From assembly GCA_001513285.1 (NCBI GenBank), contig LFTI01000087.1, forward strand, positions 1 through 60,521: a DNA stretch of 60,521 nt, given 5' to 3'. The translations under genes were made by a program, and so were the position numbers. Under the pieces are notes generated by a model. That model had not been told where the DNA came from and did no database searches. It saw nothing but the letters and a program-made list of their open reading frames with translations. This document shows, piece by piece, positions 40,511-51,407 of this stretch. Source of the stretch: Rikenellaceae bacterium DTU049. GTDB lineage: Bacteria > Bacteroidota > Bacteroidia > Bacteroidales > DTU049. Position 1 is the stretch's first letter. Every line of letters begins with the position of its first letter.

Positions 40511-40560
40511 AAACTACATTAAACTACATTAAACTACATTAAACTACAATAAACTAAATT
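40511..40560. repeat. Five tandem 10-bp units (AAACTACATT)
   Basis: aaactacatt x3, aaactacaat, aaactaaatt. Confidence 0.95.
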
Positions 40561-40564
40561 ATTA

Positions 40565-40572
40565 TATTTTTG
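40565..40572 (+). promoter_or_regulatory. TAnnTTTG element of the HD-domain gene
   Basis: TATTTTTG, 21 nt before ATG. Confidence 0.5.
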
Positions 40573-40593
40573 TATTATTAAATAAATATTTTT

Positions 40594-41817
40594 ATGAGAT
40601 TAAATAAAGTAATCAATGATCCGATATATGAATTCATACCTATCCCTGATGAGATAATTCTCTCACTAATAGACCATGAATATTTTCAGAGATTAACAAG
40701 AATAAAACAATTAGGTTTTTCATATTTAGTTTTTCCCGGTGCACATCATACTAGATTTGCTCATAGCTTAGGAGCTATGTATTTAATGCAAAGAGCACTA
40801 AATCAATTAAATGACCAAGGCGTATATATAGATGATAAAACATATTTATCTAGTCTAATAGCAATACTAATGCACGATATAGGGCATGGTCCATTTTCAC
40901 ATACACTAGAAGCCTTGCTTGCCGATAATATCACACATGAATTTATCACCGATTTTGCAATGAAAAAATTAGAAAAATCTTATGGAGAACCTATGACTAT
41001 AGCCAGACAAATTTTTAATAATTCTTATCCAATAAAATTTTATCATCAGCTGGTATCTAGCCAATTAGACATGGATAGATTAGACTATCTCACACGCGAT
41101 AGCTTCTATACCGGTGTGAGTGAGGGTATAATAAATACTCAACGTATTATATATATGCTCACTCTAACAGCTGATGGAGATTTAGGAATATTAGCCAAAG
41201 GAATTTATTCTATAGAAAAATTTATCATTGCTCGCAAAATAATGTATTGGCAAGTATATTTTCATAAAACTACAATGGCTGCAGACGAAATGCTATCTCA
41301 AGTGATTAAAAGAGCTAAATATCTCACTCATAATGGAACAAAGGTATCTGCTACTGAACCATTAGAATATTTTCTCAAATATCACAATAAAAAATTTACT
41401 GAAGATGATTTAGATGTTTTCATGCAAATAGATGACTATGATGTAATGACAGCACTGAAAATATGGAGTAATCATGATGATAATATCCTAAGGCTATTAT
41501 CTCGCAAACTATTGAATAGAAACCTTTTCAGATGTATTATACAAAATAATGATCCTCTAAATGATGAAAAAAGAATTAATGAATTAAAACAAAAAATTTT
41601 AAATAAATATAAAATTGACAAAAATGATTTACATTATTTGATAAGTATTAAATCAATAGAAAATCAAGCATATACACCTCATAGAGATCAAATAAATTTA
41701 GTTTATAATAATGGAGAAGTTAAAGATATCTCTATGGCTTCAGATCAGCTACATATGGAATTGTTACCCAATGATACGATGAAATATTTTTTATTTTATC
41801 CAAAAGAAATAGAATAA
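40594..41817 (+). CDS. HD-domain (dNTPase/SAMHD1-like) phosphohydrolase
   Basis: FPGAHHTRFAHSLGAMYL; LMHDIGHGPFSHTLE; QLDMDRLDYLTRDS. Confidence 0.92.
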   Translation: MRLNKVINDPIYEFIPIPDEIILSLIDHEYFQRLTRIKQLGFSYLVFPGAHHTRFAHSLGAMYLMQRALNQLNDQGVYIDDKTYLSSLIAILMHDIGHGPFSHTLEALLADNITHEFITDFAMKKLEKSYGEPMTIARQIFNNSYPIKFYHQLVSSQLDMDRLDYLTRDSFYTGVSEGIINTQRIIYMLTLTADGDLGILAKGIYSIEKFIIARKIMYWQVYFHKTTMAADEMLSQVIKRAKYLTHNGTKVSATEPLEYFLKYHNKKFTEDDLDVFMQIDDYDVMTALKIWSNHDDNILRLLSRKLLNRNLFRCIIQNNDPLNDEKRINELKQKILNKYKIDKNDLHYLISIKSIENQAYTPHRDQINLVYNNGEVKDISMASDQLHMELLPNDTMKYFLFYPKEIE

Positions 41818-41826
41818 TGAAAAAAT

Positions 41827-42405
41827 CTACCTTTTCACTATACCATATAGCACCATATCTATGAGGCTATCCATCATTTCATCATAATTAGAAATATAAT
41901 CAGGTATGATAAAAGGTAATTCTGAAATTTTCAATGCAGTAGCTATGACAAGAGTTGCATTTTCTATATTAGGGAAATAAAAAATATTTCTTCTATCGCC
42001 CTCTTCTAATATGCCTTTGATAATATTTATTTCTTCTTCATCATATTTTTTTCTAATCTCATTAACAAATGCAACCTGTGGAGTCATCTCATTAGTTTTG
42101 ATCATAAATAAATTAACTAATTCTTTAGTCTTTTTCATTCTTAATTCGAAATAGATTCTCAATTTAGTAATAGGATCTACGGTAGTATTTAATTTTTTTA
42201 TGACTTCATTTTTGAAATTTTCAATTTCATTTTCTAAAACTTCTTTAAATAGTTCTTCTTTATCATTAAAATAGTAATAAATGCTACTTTTAGCTTTACC
42301 AATTTTTTTGGTAATATCTTCGATAGTAGTTTTGTCTATACCTTTAGCTGCAAAAACTTCTGCAGCTTTTTTTAGAATCAAATTTTTGGTTTTATTTTTG
42401 TTCAT
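41827..42405 (-). CDS. TetR-family regulator
   Basis: AAEVFAAKGIDKTTIEDITKKIGKAKSSIYYYFNDKEELF. Confidence 0.92.
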   Translation of the reverse strand: MNKNKTKNLILKKAAEVFAAKGIDKTTIEDITKKIGKAKSSIYYYFNDKEELFKEVLENEIENFKNEVIKKLNTTVDPITKLRIYFELRMKKTKELVNLFMIKTNEMTPQVAFVNEIRKKYDEEEINIIKGILEEGDRRNIFYFPNIENATLVIATALKISELPFIIPDYISNYDEMMDSLIDMVLYGIVKR

Positions 42406-42407
42406 AG

Positions 42408-42713
42408 CTATTCATAAATTAATGTATCAATATTCCATGCTTCCATGGTTATATATTGATTAATATTAGTAACATTTTTATTATAATTTTGAATATTATT
42501 TAATAAAAATTCAAATTTATCAACATCCCTAATTTGTAACATTATTAAAACATTATAACCAGGCCAAATACTATTATTCATACGTGGATCGCCAAGTCTA
42601 TTTTTCACTCTTACTTTATCAATAATTTGGAAGCTACTTATATTACATTGCTCTAATATTGCAATTATTTCGTTTGCTTGAGCAACATCACAATGAATAT
42701 TTACATGTTTCAT
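42408..42713 (-). CDS. Small PII-like protein in the RND operon
   Basis: 101 aa, ferredoxin/PII-like pattern; ATGA overlap with the RND gene. Confidence 0.5.
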   Translation of the reverse strand: MKHVNIHCDVAQANEIIAILEQCNISSFQIIDKVRVKNRLGDPRMNNSIWPGYNVLIMLQIRDVDKFEFLLNNIQNYNKNVTNINQYITMEAWNIDTLIYE

Positions 42714-45700
42714 AAATTTAATGATTTTTTAGGTTTGATATTTGCAAAAAACAATGAGTAAAGCACTGGTATCCAAATTAAAGTAATTAATGTGGCAAAA
42801 GCTAATCCACCAATACTTGTAATGCCAAAAGGAGCCCATATTTCGTGGAGTAGTCCTTTGTTTACAGCCATTGGTAGCATACCCATTATTGTTGTAATTG
42901 TCGTCATCAATACGGGACGTAGCCTAGACCTTCCTGCTATGACAAGGGCATCATATAATGCATAACCGCGTTTAATAAGCATATTTGTATAATCTACCAG
43001 CACTATACCATTATTTAATACTACTCCCATTAGTAATATTATTGCCACAAAAGAAATCAAACTTAAGGTAGTGCCAGTAATATAAAAAGCAAAGATAGAA
43101 CCTACTACAGCAAAAGGTGAGGAGAGAAAGATGATGAAAGGTTGTAATAAACTACCAAACTGTGCAGCCATAATCATATATACAAGTATAATGCTAATTA
43201 TCAATATTAATTGTAAATTTGAGAAACTCTCTTGTTGCTCTTCTACCTGTCCTTTTAATTGTATCATTACATTATTAGGATGATTAATATTATTAATTAT
43301 TTTTTGTACTTCTTTTGACATTGTGCCCAGGTCTATATCATTTGTAATATCAGCACCTACTATAGCTACACGTTGTTGATTATCATGCATTATTTCTGCA
43401 TAGCCATTATCAATATTTACATCAGCTACTTCTCGAAGGGCATAAGAATTACCTGTAAGAGAAGATATTCTAATATTTAAAACATCATTTATTGATGTAA
43501 GTTCATCACGCTTGTATCTGACATTAATAGGAATTTCATTGCCTTGTTCATTATATTTACCTGCTTCAGTACCATATAGGCTCTGACGCACTTGCATGGC
43601 TGCCATAGCAGGATTTATCTTAAGATCTGCCATATGATCTTTATCAAAAGTTACCCGAAATTCAGGTTTTGTATTTGCTAAACTATTTTGAATATTAATT
43701 AAATTAGGATTTTTTTTCAAAGAATCTTCAATAATTTTAGCATATTTACTTAATACCTCTAAATCATTGCCAGTAATAACTATTTCAATTGGTTTAGCAT
43801 TTCCGAGCAAAGCACCACTAAGTATTGATCCACCAGTTACATTAAATTGCTCTATCTCTGGCATTTTTTTCAACTCTTTTTCAACTAATTTTGCTATTTG
43901 TTGAGAACTACGTTTTCGCTGATCTGGTGGCACCATATGATATACGATAGTAGCTAAATTTTTGTTTTCTTTGAAACCAACTGAAGATAAAATACCTTGA
44001 TCAGTTTGTCCTGCTACAGTAAAGCCAAAAACTATTTCTGGTACATTCGATTCAATAAATTTTTCAATTTTTGCAGCAGCTTTTTCTGTTTCTGCAGCAC
44101 TATATCCTTCAGGTAACTGTATAACTGTTATTAAATCGCCACCATCAATATTAGGAATATACTCAGTACCAATGAACCATTTACCAATGACTACTGATAG
44201 ACCTATTATAGTTATCATTATAACTACAATTACTGTTTTATGATGTAAGCACCATTTAATCAATTTGCTATAATAATTCTCTAAACTAACATACCATTTT
44301 TCGGAAATTTCATATATCTTGAGTTTCTTTTTTTGTTTTGCAGGTTCCACAAGCATTTGGCTTGTAAGTGTAGGAGTAAGGGTGAGAGCTATCAATAGTG
44401 AACCAAGCATTGTAGCAGCGCCAATTATAGAAAATTGTTGAAAAAATATACCAACAATACCACCAGCAAAAATCAAAGGAAAAAACACAGCAATAGTAGT
44501 TAAAGTAGAAGCACTGATAGCAAGTCCCATTTCACCAGTAGCAAACATTGATGCTTCTTTCTTTTTTATACCTCTATCAAGGTATTTATTAATATTTTCT
44601 ACCACAACTACACTATTGTCTACTACCATACCTATAGCAACGACCATAGACATAAGAGTGAAAACATTGATCGTAAAACCACTAATCATCATAGTAACAA
44701 GTGCTATAAGCATAGAAAAAGGAATAGAAAGACTTATTATTAAACTAGAACGCCAAGCTCTCAAAAATAACCATACAACTAAAATAACCCACAATCCTCC
44801 CCATAGCAAAGTTTGCACTATATTATTAATAGAACCATTTATGATTTCTGTAGTATTAAAAACCTCGTATAAATTAGTACCTTGTGGTAAAGGGATGTTA
44901 TTGATTTCTTTCATCACAGCATCATAGACTTGTAAAGCATTAGCTTGAGATTGTTTTTGTATTAATAAAGCAGTAGCTCTACTTTGATGAGTTCTAGCTA
45001 TTTCATCTTTTGCTTTTATTTGTTTTTTTACAGTAGCGATATCTTTAAGCCTAATGACCTGACCAGTATATGTATTTAATGGTAAATTTTCTAAATTTTC
45101 TAAAGAATTTACTTGTCCTTTTACAGTTATATTTATATCCCAAATACCAGATTTTAAAGAACCAGCAGGAATATTTAAATTCAAGCTTTTTAATAAAGTA
45201 GAAATATAGTCCATAGATAATCCATATTTTTCTGCTTTTAACGGATCAACCTCGATAGCGATTTCATATTCTGGTTGAGCTATTGGCATTACGCTACCTA
45301 CACCATCTATATGCTGTAAACGTGGAGAAATAACTTTATCTATTAGCTCACTTATATTTACATTCTCATCAGAAGTTTGTAACCCAAGAATAACAACAGG
45401 CATCACAGAAGAGTTAATTTTCATTATCATTGGCTGCTGAGCCTCTCTAGGTAATTGATATTTAACTAACTCTATGAGATCTCTTGCATTAGCCGAAGCC
45501 TCACTAATGTCTGTACCCCAATTGAATTGTAAAGAAATAGTAGATACATTATCTTTTGAAAAACTTTGAATTTTTTTAATATTTTCTGTACTAGCTAAAA
45601 CAATTTCAAGAGGATTAGTTACTTCCTTCTCTACTTGTTCTGCATTAGCACCTGGATATACTGTTATTACTGTCAAAGTAGGTAGCTCTATATCTGGAAA

Positions 45701-45808
45701 TAAATCTCTCGGTAATCTAAATATAGCTAACAATCCAAAAAGTATTATAGCAGCATATACCATATAAATAGCTACTGGATTTTTTACTGATGCATCTGTA
45801 ATTTTCAT
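42710..45808 (-). CDS. RND-family efflux transporter
   Basis: DLFPDIELPTLTVITVYPGANAEQVEKEVTNPLE; 12-TM pattern; GMVVDNSVVVVENI. Confidence 0.95.
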   Translation of the reverse strand: MKITDASVKNPVAIYMVYAAIILFGLLAIFRLPRDLFPDIELPTLTVITVYPGANAEQVEKEVTNPLEIVLASTENIKKIQSFSKDNVSTISLQFNWGTDISEASANARDLIELVKYQLPREAQQPMIMKINSSVMPVVILGLQTSDENVNISELIDKVISPRLQHIDGVGSVMPIAQPEYEIAIEVDPLKAEKYGLSMDYISTLLKSLNLNIPAGSLKSGIWDINITVKGQVNSLENLENLPLNTYTGQVIRLKDIATVKKQIKAKDEIARTHQSRATALLIQKQSQANALQVYDAVMKEINNIPLPQGTNLYEVFNTTEIINGSINNIVQTLLWGGLWVILVVWLFLRAWRSSLIISLSIPFSMLIALVTMMISGFTINVFTLMSMVVAIGMVVDNSVVVVENINKYLDRGIKKKEASMFATGEMGLAISASTLTTIAVFFPLIFAGGIVGIFFQQFSIIGAATMLGSLLIALTLTPTLTSQMLVEPAKQKKKLKIYEISEKWYVSLENYYSKLIKWCLHHKTVIVVIMITIIGLSVVIGKWFIGTEYIPNIDGGDLITVIQLPEGYSAAETEKAAAKIEKFIESNVPEIVFGFTVAGQTDQGILSSVGFKENKNLATIVYHMVPPDQRKRSSQQIAKLVEKELKKMPEIEQFNVTGGSILSGALLGNAKPIEIVITGNDLEVLSKYAKIIEDSLKKNPNLINIQNSLANTKPEFRVTFDKDHMADLKINPAMAAMQVRQSLYGTEAGKYNEQGNEIPINVRYKRDELTSINDVLNIRISSLTGNSYALREVADVNIDNGYAEIMHDNQQRVAIVGADITNDIDLGTMSKEVQKIINNINHPNNVMIQLKGQVEEQQESFSNLQLILIISIILVYMIMAAQFGSLLQPFIIFLSSPFAVVGSIFAFYITGTTLSLISFVAIILLMGVVLNNGIVLVDYTNMLIKRGYALYDALVIAGRSRLRPVLMTTITTIMGMLPMAVNKGLLHEIWAPFGITSIGGLAFATLITLIWIPVLYSLFFANIKPKKSLNL

Positions 45809-45830
45809 ATATTTTACTAATTTAAATAGT

Positions 45831-46880
45831 TTATTGTATTACCTGTACTGTAGTGCCAACTTCTAAATTTTTTTTACTAGAAATGATAACTTTATCACCC
45901 TCATTCAATCCTCCTTCTAAAATTACATTTTCACCCAAATACTGTATAATATATACTTCTTTTTTTTCTATTTTATTTTGATTATTAACAATATAAACAA
46001 AGTAAAGATTACTCTCTGGTTCTTTGATAATAGCTTGTAAAGGAATGGAAATGACATCATTATTAATAATATCGATAAAAACTTTACCTGTCATACCAGG
46101 TTTATATTTCATTGACGTATTATTAATTTTAGCTCTAATAGTAGCTGTAGCTTTAGTAGAATTAAGTGTAGGACTGATGAAATCTATCACACCTGTCAAT
46201 GTATCAGTATTATATGAATTTGCAATGAGTTTTATTTTAGAATTATTTTTTATATGAGGTAAATCTTTCTCACCGACTTCAAATTCGAAATATAAAGGAT
46301 TTATTTTTACTAAATGTAGAATGCCTGTTGACAATGTTTGTCCTATGTCAATGGATGCTGAAAAAAAATAATTCTCTCCTTCATGAGCTAATAATTTATC
46401 GACGACACCATCAAAAGGAGCTTTAATTTCTGTATTTGATTTTAAAAGATTATATCTAGCCTCAGCAGCTTCATACTGTGCTGTAATGTGATCAAGGTCT
46501 TGCTGGCTAACAGATTGTTTTTCAGCTAGATTTTTTACTCTTTGATAATCTTTTTTCAGAGCCTCATATTCAGCTTGTGATTGTAAAAGCATTTCTGAAG
46601 ACATCTGTACAAGAGTTTGACCTTGTCTAACAGCAGAGCCTTCATCCACAAAAATCTTTTCTATTTTACCTGGTATAGTAGTGCCAAGAGTTGCTTCTTT
46701 AAACGGAATAAATTTACCCAAAAACACCAAAGTATTTGGAATGGTTTGTTTACTTACTATATAAACCTCTACTTTTGATATGGTATCGTTTTCAGAGGTA
46801 TTAATAGCTTTATCTTTATTACTACAACTAGTAAGTAAAAAACTCGAAAAGATTGTTATAAATACAATTGTTTTTTTCAT
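45831..46880 (-). CDS. RND efflux periplasmic adaptor (MFP)
   Basis: Lipobox LLTSC; biotinyl-lipoyl motif EIKAPFDGVVDKL. Confidence 0.93.
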   Translation of the reverse strand: MKKTIVFITIFSSFLLTSCSNKDKAINTSENDTISKVEVYIVSKQTIPNTLVFLGKFIPFKEATLGTTIPGKIEKIFVDEGSAVRQGQTLVQMSSEMLLQSQAEYEALKKDYQRVKNLAEKQSVSQQDLDHITAQYEAAEARYNLLKSNTEIKAPFDGVVDKLLAHEGENYFFSASIDIGQTLSTGILHLVKINPLYFEFEVGEKDLPHIKNNSKIKLIANSYNTDTLTGVIDFISPTLNSTKATATIRAKINNTSMKYKPGMTGKVFIDIINNDVISIPLQAIIKEPESNLYFVYIVNNQNKIEKKEVYIIQYLGENVILEGGLNEGDKVIISSKKNLEVGTTVQVIQ

Positions 46881-46897
46881 ATTTTTTAAAAATTTAA

Positions 46898-48379
46898 TTA
46901 TTCTAAAATTCCATAAGCTTTTCTCAATTTAGCATAAAAGGCAAGAACCTCAGCATATGCTTCATAATAAGATGTCTTAGCCTCTAGCCACATAGTCTGA
47001 GCTTGCATTAGATCTGCTAATTTAATAACCCCTTCATGATATAGATCGGTTTGTAATCTTAGGTTTTCTGTAGCTAAATCAACATTTTTTTCAGTAACTT
47101 TTAACTGCATTAATTGTTCTTTTAGTTGATTAGTAGAATAATTAGCATCTATAGAAATTAGATTTTTTGCTTCATCCATTTGCATTTGTGCAATTTTATA
47201 TTGAACTAGAGCAGCTTGGCGTTTATTATATTTTTCTAAAGCATGAAATATAGGCACTCTAATGGTAACTCCTAAAGTATAATCGTCTCCAAATTCTTTA
47301 GCTAAACCATTATAAGGATTAGGATTTACGAAAAAATAATTAGCAGTAAAACCTATTTGCGGTAACATATCAGCTTGTGTTACTCTCATCATGTTTTTAT
47401 TAAATTCTACATTTTGTTCTAATAATTTAATTTCTGGCCTATTATTTATATCATTTTCACTATTAAGGAATAATTGTAAAACTTCTTGATCAAGTATTAA
47501 TAAATCCTGAGGTATGAAATCTGTGTTAATTTCTCTACCCATTTTTTGATTTAGTAATTGCTTTTGCAAATTCAGTCCATTTAATGCTTTAAAAACATTA
47601 ACCTCTGCTTCATTAATTTTTGTTTGTATCATTAAAAGTTGATTATTAGTAGCCATGCCCTCTTGAATATAATTTTTTACATCATTTTCTAATTGTTTCA
47701 ATAAGTCCAAATAATTTAAAGCAAGTTTATATTTTTTTTCAGTTATCCATAGTTTATAATACATATCCTCTATTTCATACAGAAGAGATTGCTTATCTAC
47801 ATCTGTTTGATATTTTGCCATCATCACAGCATTAGAAGTCATTTTATTAGCGTAATAAATCTTGCCACCAGTAAAAATAGGTTGTAATAAAGAGAAATTA
47901 AAAATATAATTATCTTTAACGCCGAATTTAGCCTGATCTGCAGGTAACATGGCATAATTTCTAAAAATAGGATTACCTTCTGCATCAGTAAGTGGCTTGA
48001 GTGTACTAGGATCTATTGCAAAAGTTAATAAACTAATTAAAGGGTTTGTGAAACTGCTAGGATTCAATTGCATTGTCGACAAATCGATTGCTTGATAAGG
48101 TACTACAGGTAAAAATAAATCATTTTCGAACAATTGAAATTGATTGTTCAAACGTAGATATGTACCTGAAAAATTTATATTAGGGAAAAAATTAGCAAAA
48201 GTAGCTCTCTTATTATATATAGCCATATTAATATTTGCACTGTCAATTTGTAAATTTATATTTTCTTTTAAAGCAATTTGTTTACATTGCTCTAAACTTA
48301 ATACTTCTTGAGCTGATAAGTACATTGATAATAATATCAATAAGATAAATACATTTATGCGCATAAATTTTTTGAACAA
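46898..48379 (-). CDS. TolC-family outer-membrane efflux protein
   Basis: LSLEQCKQIALKENINLQ; two OEP repeats. Confidence 0.93.
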   Translation of the reverse strand: MFKKFMRINVFILLILLSMYLSAQEVLSLEQCKQIALKENINLQIDSANINMAIYNKRATFANFFPNINFSGTYLRLNNQFQLFENDLFLPVVPYQAIDLSTMQLNPSSFTNPLISLLTFAIDPSTLKPLTDAEGNPIFRNYAMLPADQAKFGVKDNYIFNFSLLQPIFTGGKIYYANKMTSNAVMMAKYQTDVDKQSLLYEIEDMYYKLWITEKKYKLALNYLDLLKQLENDVKNYIQEGMATNNQLLMIQTKINEAEVNVFKALNGLNLQKQLLNQKMGREINTDFIPQDLLILDQEVLQLFLNSENDINNRPEIKLLEQNVEFNKNMMRVTQADMLPQIGFTANYFFVNPNPYNGLAKEFGDDYTLGVTIRVPIFHALEKYNKRQAALVQYKIAQMQMDEAKNLISIDANYSTNQLKEQLMQLKVTEKNVDLATENLRLQTDLYHEGVIKLADLMQAQTMWLEAKTSYYEAYAEVLAFYAKLRKAYGILE

Positions 48380-48666
48380 AAATATATATTTATTCTAAAT
48401 GGAAAAAATTTTTTTTAATAATTATTAAAAAATATAAAAAATTAATGAATGCAAAATGAATCAAACATAATTATAATCGCAAATTATAGTTTATTTAATA
48501 AAAAAATTAGAACAAAATATATTTTGAATAAAACATTAAATTAGTTCAAAAAAAATTCATAGATTTTTTTATAATTAAATATTAGATTTCCTTAGATTTT
48601 ATCTTGGTTAATAATCTTTAATATTTCTGTTTTTTTTAATAGATAATTTATTTGTCTTATTTTAGA

Positions 48667-50523
48667 TTAATTTTTAATCAATTTTTCCCAAATAATTTCA
48701 TCATTTAGATCAATAATTTTTATCAGATAAAGTCCATTATTTAGATTATGAATATTGATATTTTCTTGCTGATTAAATTCATATTTTTTACCCATTATGT
48801 CGTAAATTTCTATAAATTTAATTTGATTAAAATTTGAAATTGTAAATGAACTATTAGTAGGATTAGGATAAATAATGAATCTTTCTGAATTTGAGAAATC
48901 ACAAATATTATTTGAATGTAATATCGGTAATGAAATACTAGATTTATGATCTGTTTCGTAATATACAACATTAGTAGCTATTATAGTATCTCCTGCGGTA
49001 TACATTTGTTTACCATTATTAAGGTTATTATCATATTTGGGATAATTTGATGATGAAATATCTATTCTGATTTTATGTCCTGGTAAAAATGTATAAGCAG
49101 TATGAGGCAAATCAATATCAATTTTATAGATGACACCATTTATCATAGAAGCTGTATCACTTGTTTGGTAGCCATTTCTGAAACGCATCCTTTTAATTCC
49201 ATCATTTATAAGTATTGACCTATTATCTGGATAAACATCACAGAATCTAATGGCAAAATCTGTATCTTTACAATCACTACTTACGAATAAGGTAATTTTT
49301 ACTTTACCAAATACCCTAATAGGTTCATTAAGTGTAGAAGAAGTAAATATGAGTAAATCACTTCTAGATTCTACAACTTGTGATTGATCATAGGGACCTT
49401 GCAATAAATCTTGTCGTAATGTAGTACCACCATAAGTGGGTGATGGATCTGCTGGATTGTAAATAAAATATTCATTTTGATTTTGTACATCTGGAGGAAT
49501 TGTTGAGAGATAATTATCACTGTTCAAAAACATTTGTAATGTATCAATATTGATAGCAGACAAACTAGTAGCTTGTTGCCATTGGTTATCACCTATTTGG
49601 TAATATTGTACTACAGGTTCATTATTCCATCCATTATTAATATTTTTAAGATAGAAATCAAAAAAACGTAAAGAAAGAGAATCATTCCAATTGCTTGCAT
49701 TGTAAAAAAATAATTCTCCCTGTTGGTTAGACCCTACCTGTGATATTCCATGTCCACCATGTACCCACGGTCCTATTAATAGCTTATGTTGCGAAGCTGC
49801 TGGGGATTGTTGCTGCAAAGCATTAAAAAAACTAAGCAATTGATCTATTGTATGATCGTACCATCCACCAATCATAAAAAAAGGAACATTAATAGAAGAA
49901 GGATAAAAAGTACTATTTTCTACAAATTGCCATTGCAAATTATAAAAAGGATTGCTTAATAGCCAGGTAGAAAAACCAAAACCTAAATTATCTAATTGTT
50001 CCACATATTCTGTCCTATATACTCCACCAGGAAAATATTCTAGATATGTCATTTGTGGATTTGATACTAAAGGCACACAACAAATCAGATGTGGAGGTTG
50101 CTCTTTAGCAGTTTCGAATTGTATTTTGCCTAGAGCTGAAGGTCCATAAGTACCTATTTTCCCATTACTCCATGATTGCTGTGCTATCCATTCTACAATA
50201 TCATAACCATCGAGACCTCTATTATAACCTAATACATTTGCAGATGAGCTACCATAGAACCCTCTCCAATCTGTAATAACAAAATTATATCCATAATCTT
50301 CTATATTTTGACCTACTAATGGTAGATTTAGTCTATAATATATCCTATTATATGGAGTTTGGATTAATATAGTTGGTCGTGGATTTATAGAATCTATAAT
50401 ATATATATCTGCTGCTATTTTTTTGCCATCACGCATAACTATAGAGTCTATAATTGGAGTATATATTTGTGCTATCAAAATATTTGATATACAAATAAAA
50501 ATTAAAACTATTGATTTATACAT
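48667..50523 (-). CDS. CocE/NonD-family hydrolase with T9SS type-A sorting domain
   Basis: TDWRGFYGSS; GTYGPSALGK; IGPWVHGGHG; C-terminal IIYPNPTNSSFTI...GLYLIKI. Confidence 0.9.
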   Translation of the reverse strand: MYKSIVLIFICISNILIAQIYTPIIDSIVMRDGKKIAADIYIIDSINPRPTILIQTPYNRIYYRLNLPLVGQNIEDYGYNFVITDWRGFYGSSSANVLGYNRGLDGYDIVEWIAQQSWSNGKIGTYGPSALGKIQFETAKEQPPHLICCVPLVSNPQMTYLEYFPGGVYRTEYVEQLDNLGFGFSTWLLSNPFYNLQWQFVENSTFYPSSINVPFFMIGGWYDHTIDQLLSFFNALQQQSPAASQHKLLIGPWVHGGHGISQVGSNQQGELFFYNASNWNDSLSLRFFDFYLKNINNGWNNEPVVQYYQIGDNQWQQATSLSAINIDTLQMFLNSDNYLSTIPPDVQNQNEYFIYNPADPSPTYGGTTLRQDLLQGPYDQSQVVESRSDLLIFTSSTLNEPIRVFGKVKITLFVSSDCKDTDFAIRFCDVYPDNRSILINDGIKRMRFRNGYQTSDTASMINGVIYKIDIDLPHTAYTFLPGHKIRIDISSSNYPKYDNNLNNGKQMYTAGDTIIATNVVYYETDHKSSISLPILHSNNICDFSNSERFIIYPNPTNSSFTISNFNQIKFIEIYDIMGKKYEFNQQENINIHNLNNGLYLIKIIDLNDEIIWEKLIKN

Positions 50524-50649
50524 AATTTTTAAAAATTTTTATATAAATTTTTAAAATTAATATTTTTTATATTAAAATGTAAATAAACTATCTCATTAAA
50601 ATTTTTATTAAAAATAAAGATAATTATTTTATTAAAACAAAAAAATATT

Positions 50650-50657
50650 TACTTTTG
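50650..50657 (+). promoter_or_regulatory. TAnnTTTG element overlapping the ORF-track start of the GT2 gene
   Basis: TACTTTTG. Confidence 0.5.
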
Positions 50658-50672
50658 CATAAAATATTATTT

Positions 50673-51407
50673 GTGCATAGTCAAGCTTTAGTAATTATAC
50701 CGACATACAACGAAATAGAAAATATAGAGCTTATTATTAAAACTGTATTTTCATTACCAGAAGCTTTTGATATTTTAGTGGTAGATGATAATTCACCTGA
50801 TGGCACAGCTGATATTGTAAAAAAAATGATTCCGCAATATCCAGATTCATTACATTTATTATTAAGAGAGCAAAAAGAAGGATTAGGTAAAGCATACATA
50901 GCAGGTTTCAAATGGGCTCTAGAGCAAGGTTACGATTATATTCTAGAAATGGATGCTGATTTTTCTCATAATCCTGCCGATTTAGTTAGACTATTAGCTA
51001 CTTGTAGAGACGAAGACTATGATTTATCTATTGGCTCTCGCTATATTTCAGGTATTACAGTGATGAATTGGCCACTATCTCGAGTACTTTTATCTTATTT
51101 CGCTTCTAAGTATGTAAATTTAATCACTGGCATGCCTATTAAAGATTCTACGGCTGGTTTTGTATGCTATAGAGCTAATTTTTTATCTTATATTAATTTA
51201 GATAAAATATCATTTGTAGGATATGCTTTTCAGATAGAAATGAAATATTATGCATATAAGCTTGGATTTAAAATCAAAGAAATACCAATAGTATTTTCTG
51301 AGCGTCTAAAAGGGCAATCTAAAATGAATAAAAAAATTGTTTTTGAGGCTATGTGGGGTGTCCTGCAACTACGTTTTCATAATACAAAAAAAATTGTAAA
51401 ATCATAA
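50673..51407 (+). CDS. Polyprenol monophosphomannose synthase (GT2)
   Basis: VIIPTYNEIENIELI; VVDDNSPDGTAD; GLGKAYIAGFKWAL; MDADFSHNP; ORF track starts at TTG 50655. Confidence 0.88.
   Translation: MHSQALVIIPTYNEIENIELIIKTVFSLPEAFDILVVDDNSPDGTADIVKKMIPQYPDSLHLLLREQKEGLGKAYIAGFKWALEQGYDYILEMDADFSHNPADLVRLLATCRDEDYDLSIGSRYISGITVMNWPLSRVLLSYFASKYVNLITGMPIKDSTAGFVCYRANFLSYINLDKISFVGYAFQIEMKYYAYKLGFKIKEIPIVFSERLKGQSKMNKKIVFEAMWGVLQLRFHNTKKIVKS

Noticed and set aside
40433-40560. Possible CRISPR-like array
   Set aside because: Units are 7 and 10 bp with no spacers; simple tandem repeats, and no cas genes are nearby.
44616-44927. 103-aa ORF antisense to the RND transporter
   Set aside because: Hydrophobic composition mirrors the TM-coding strand; no independent support.
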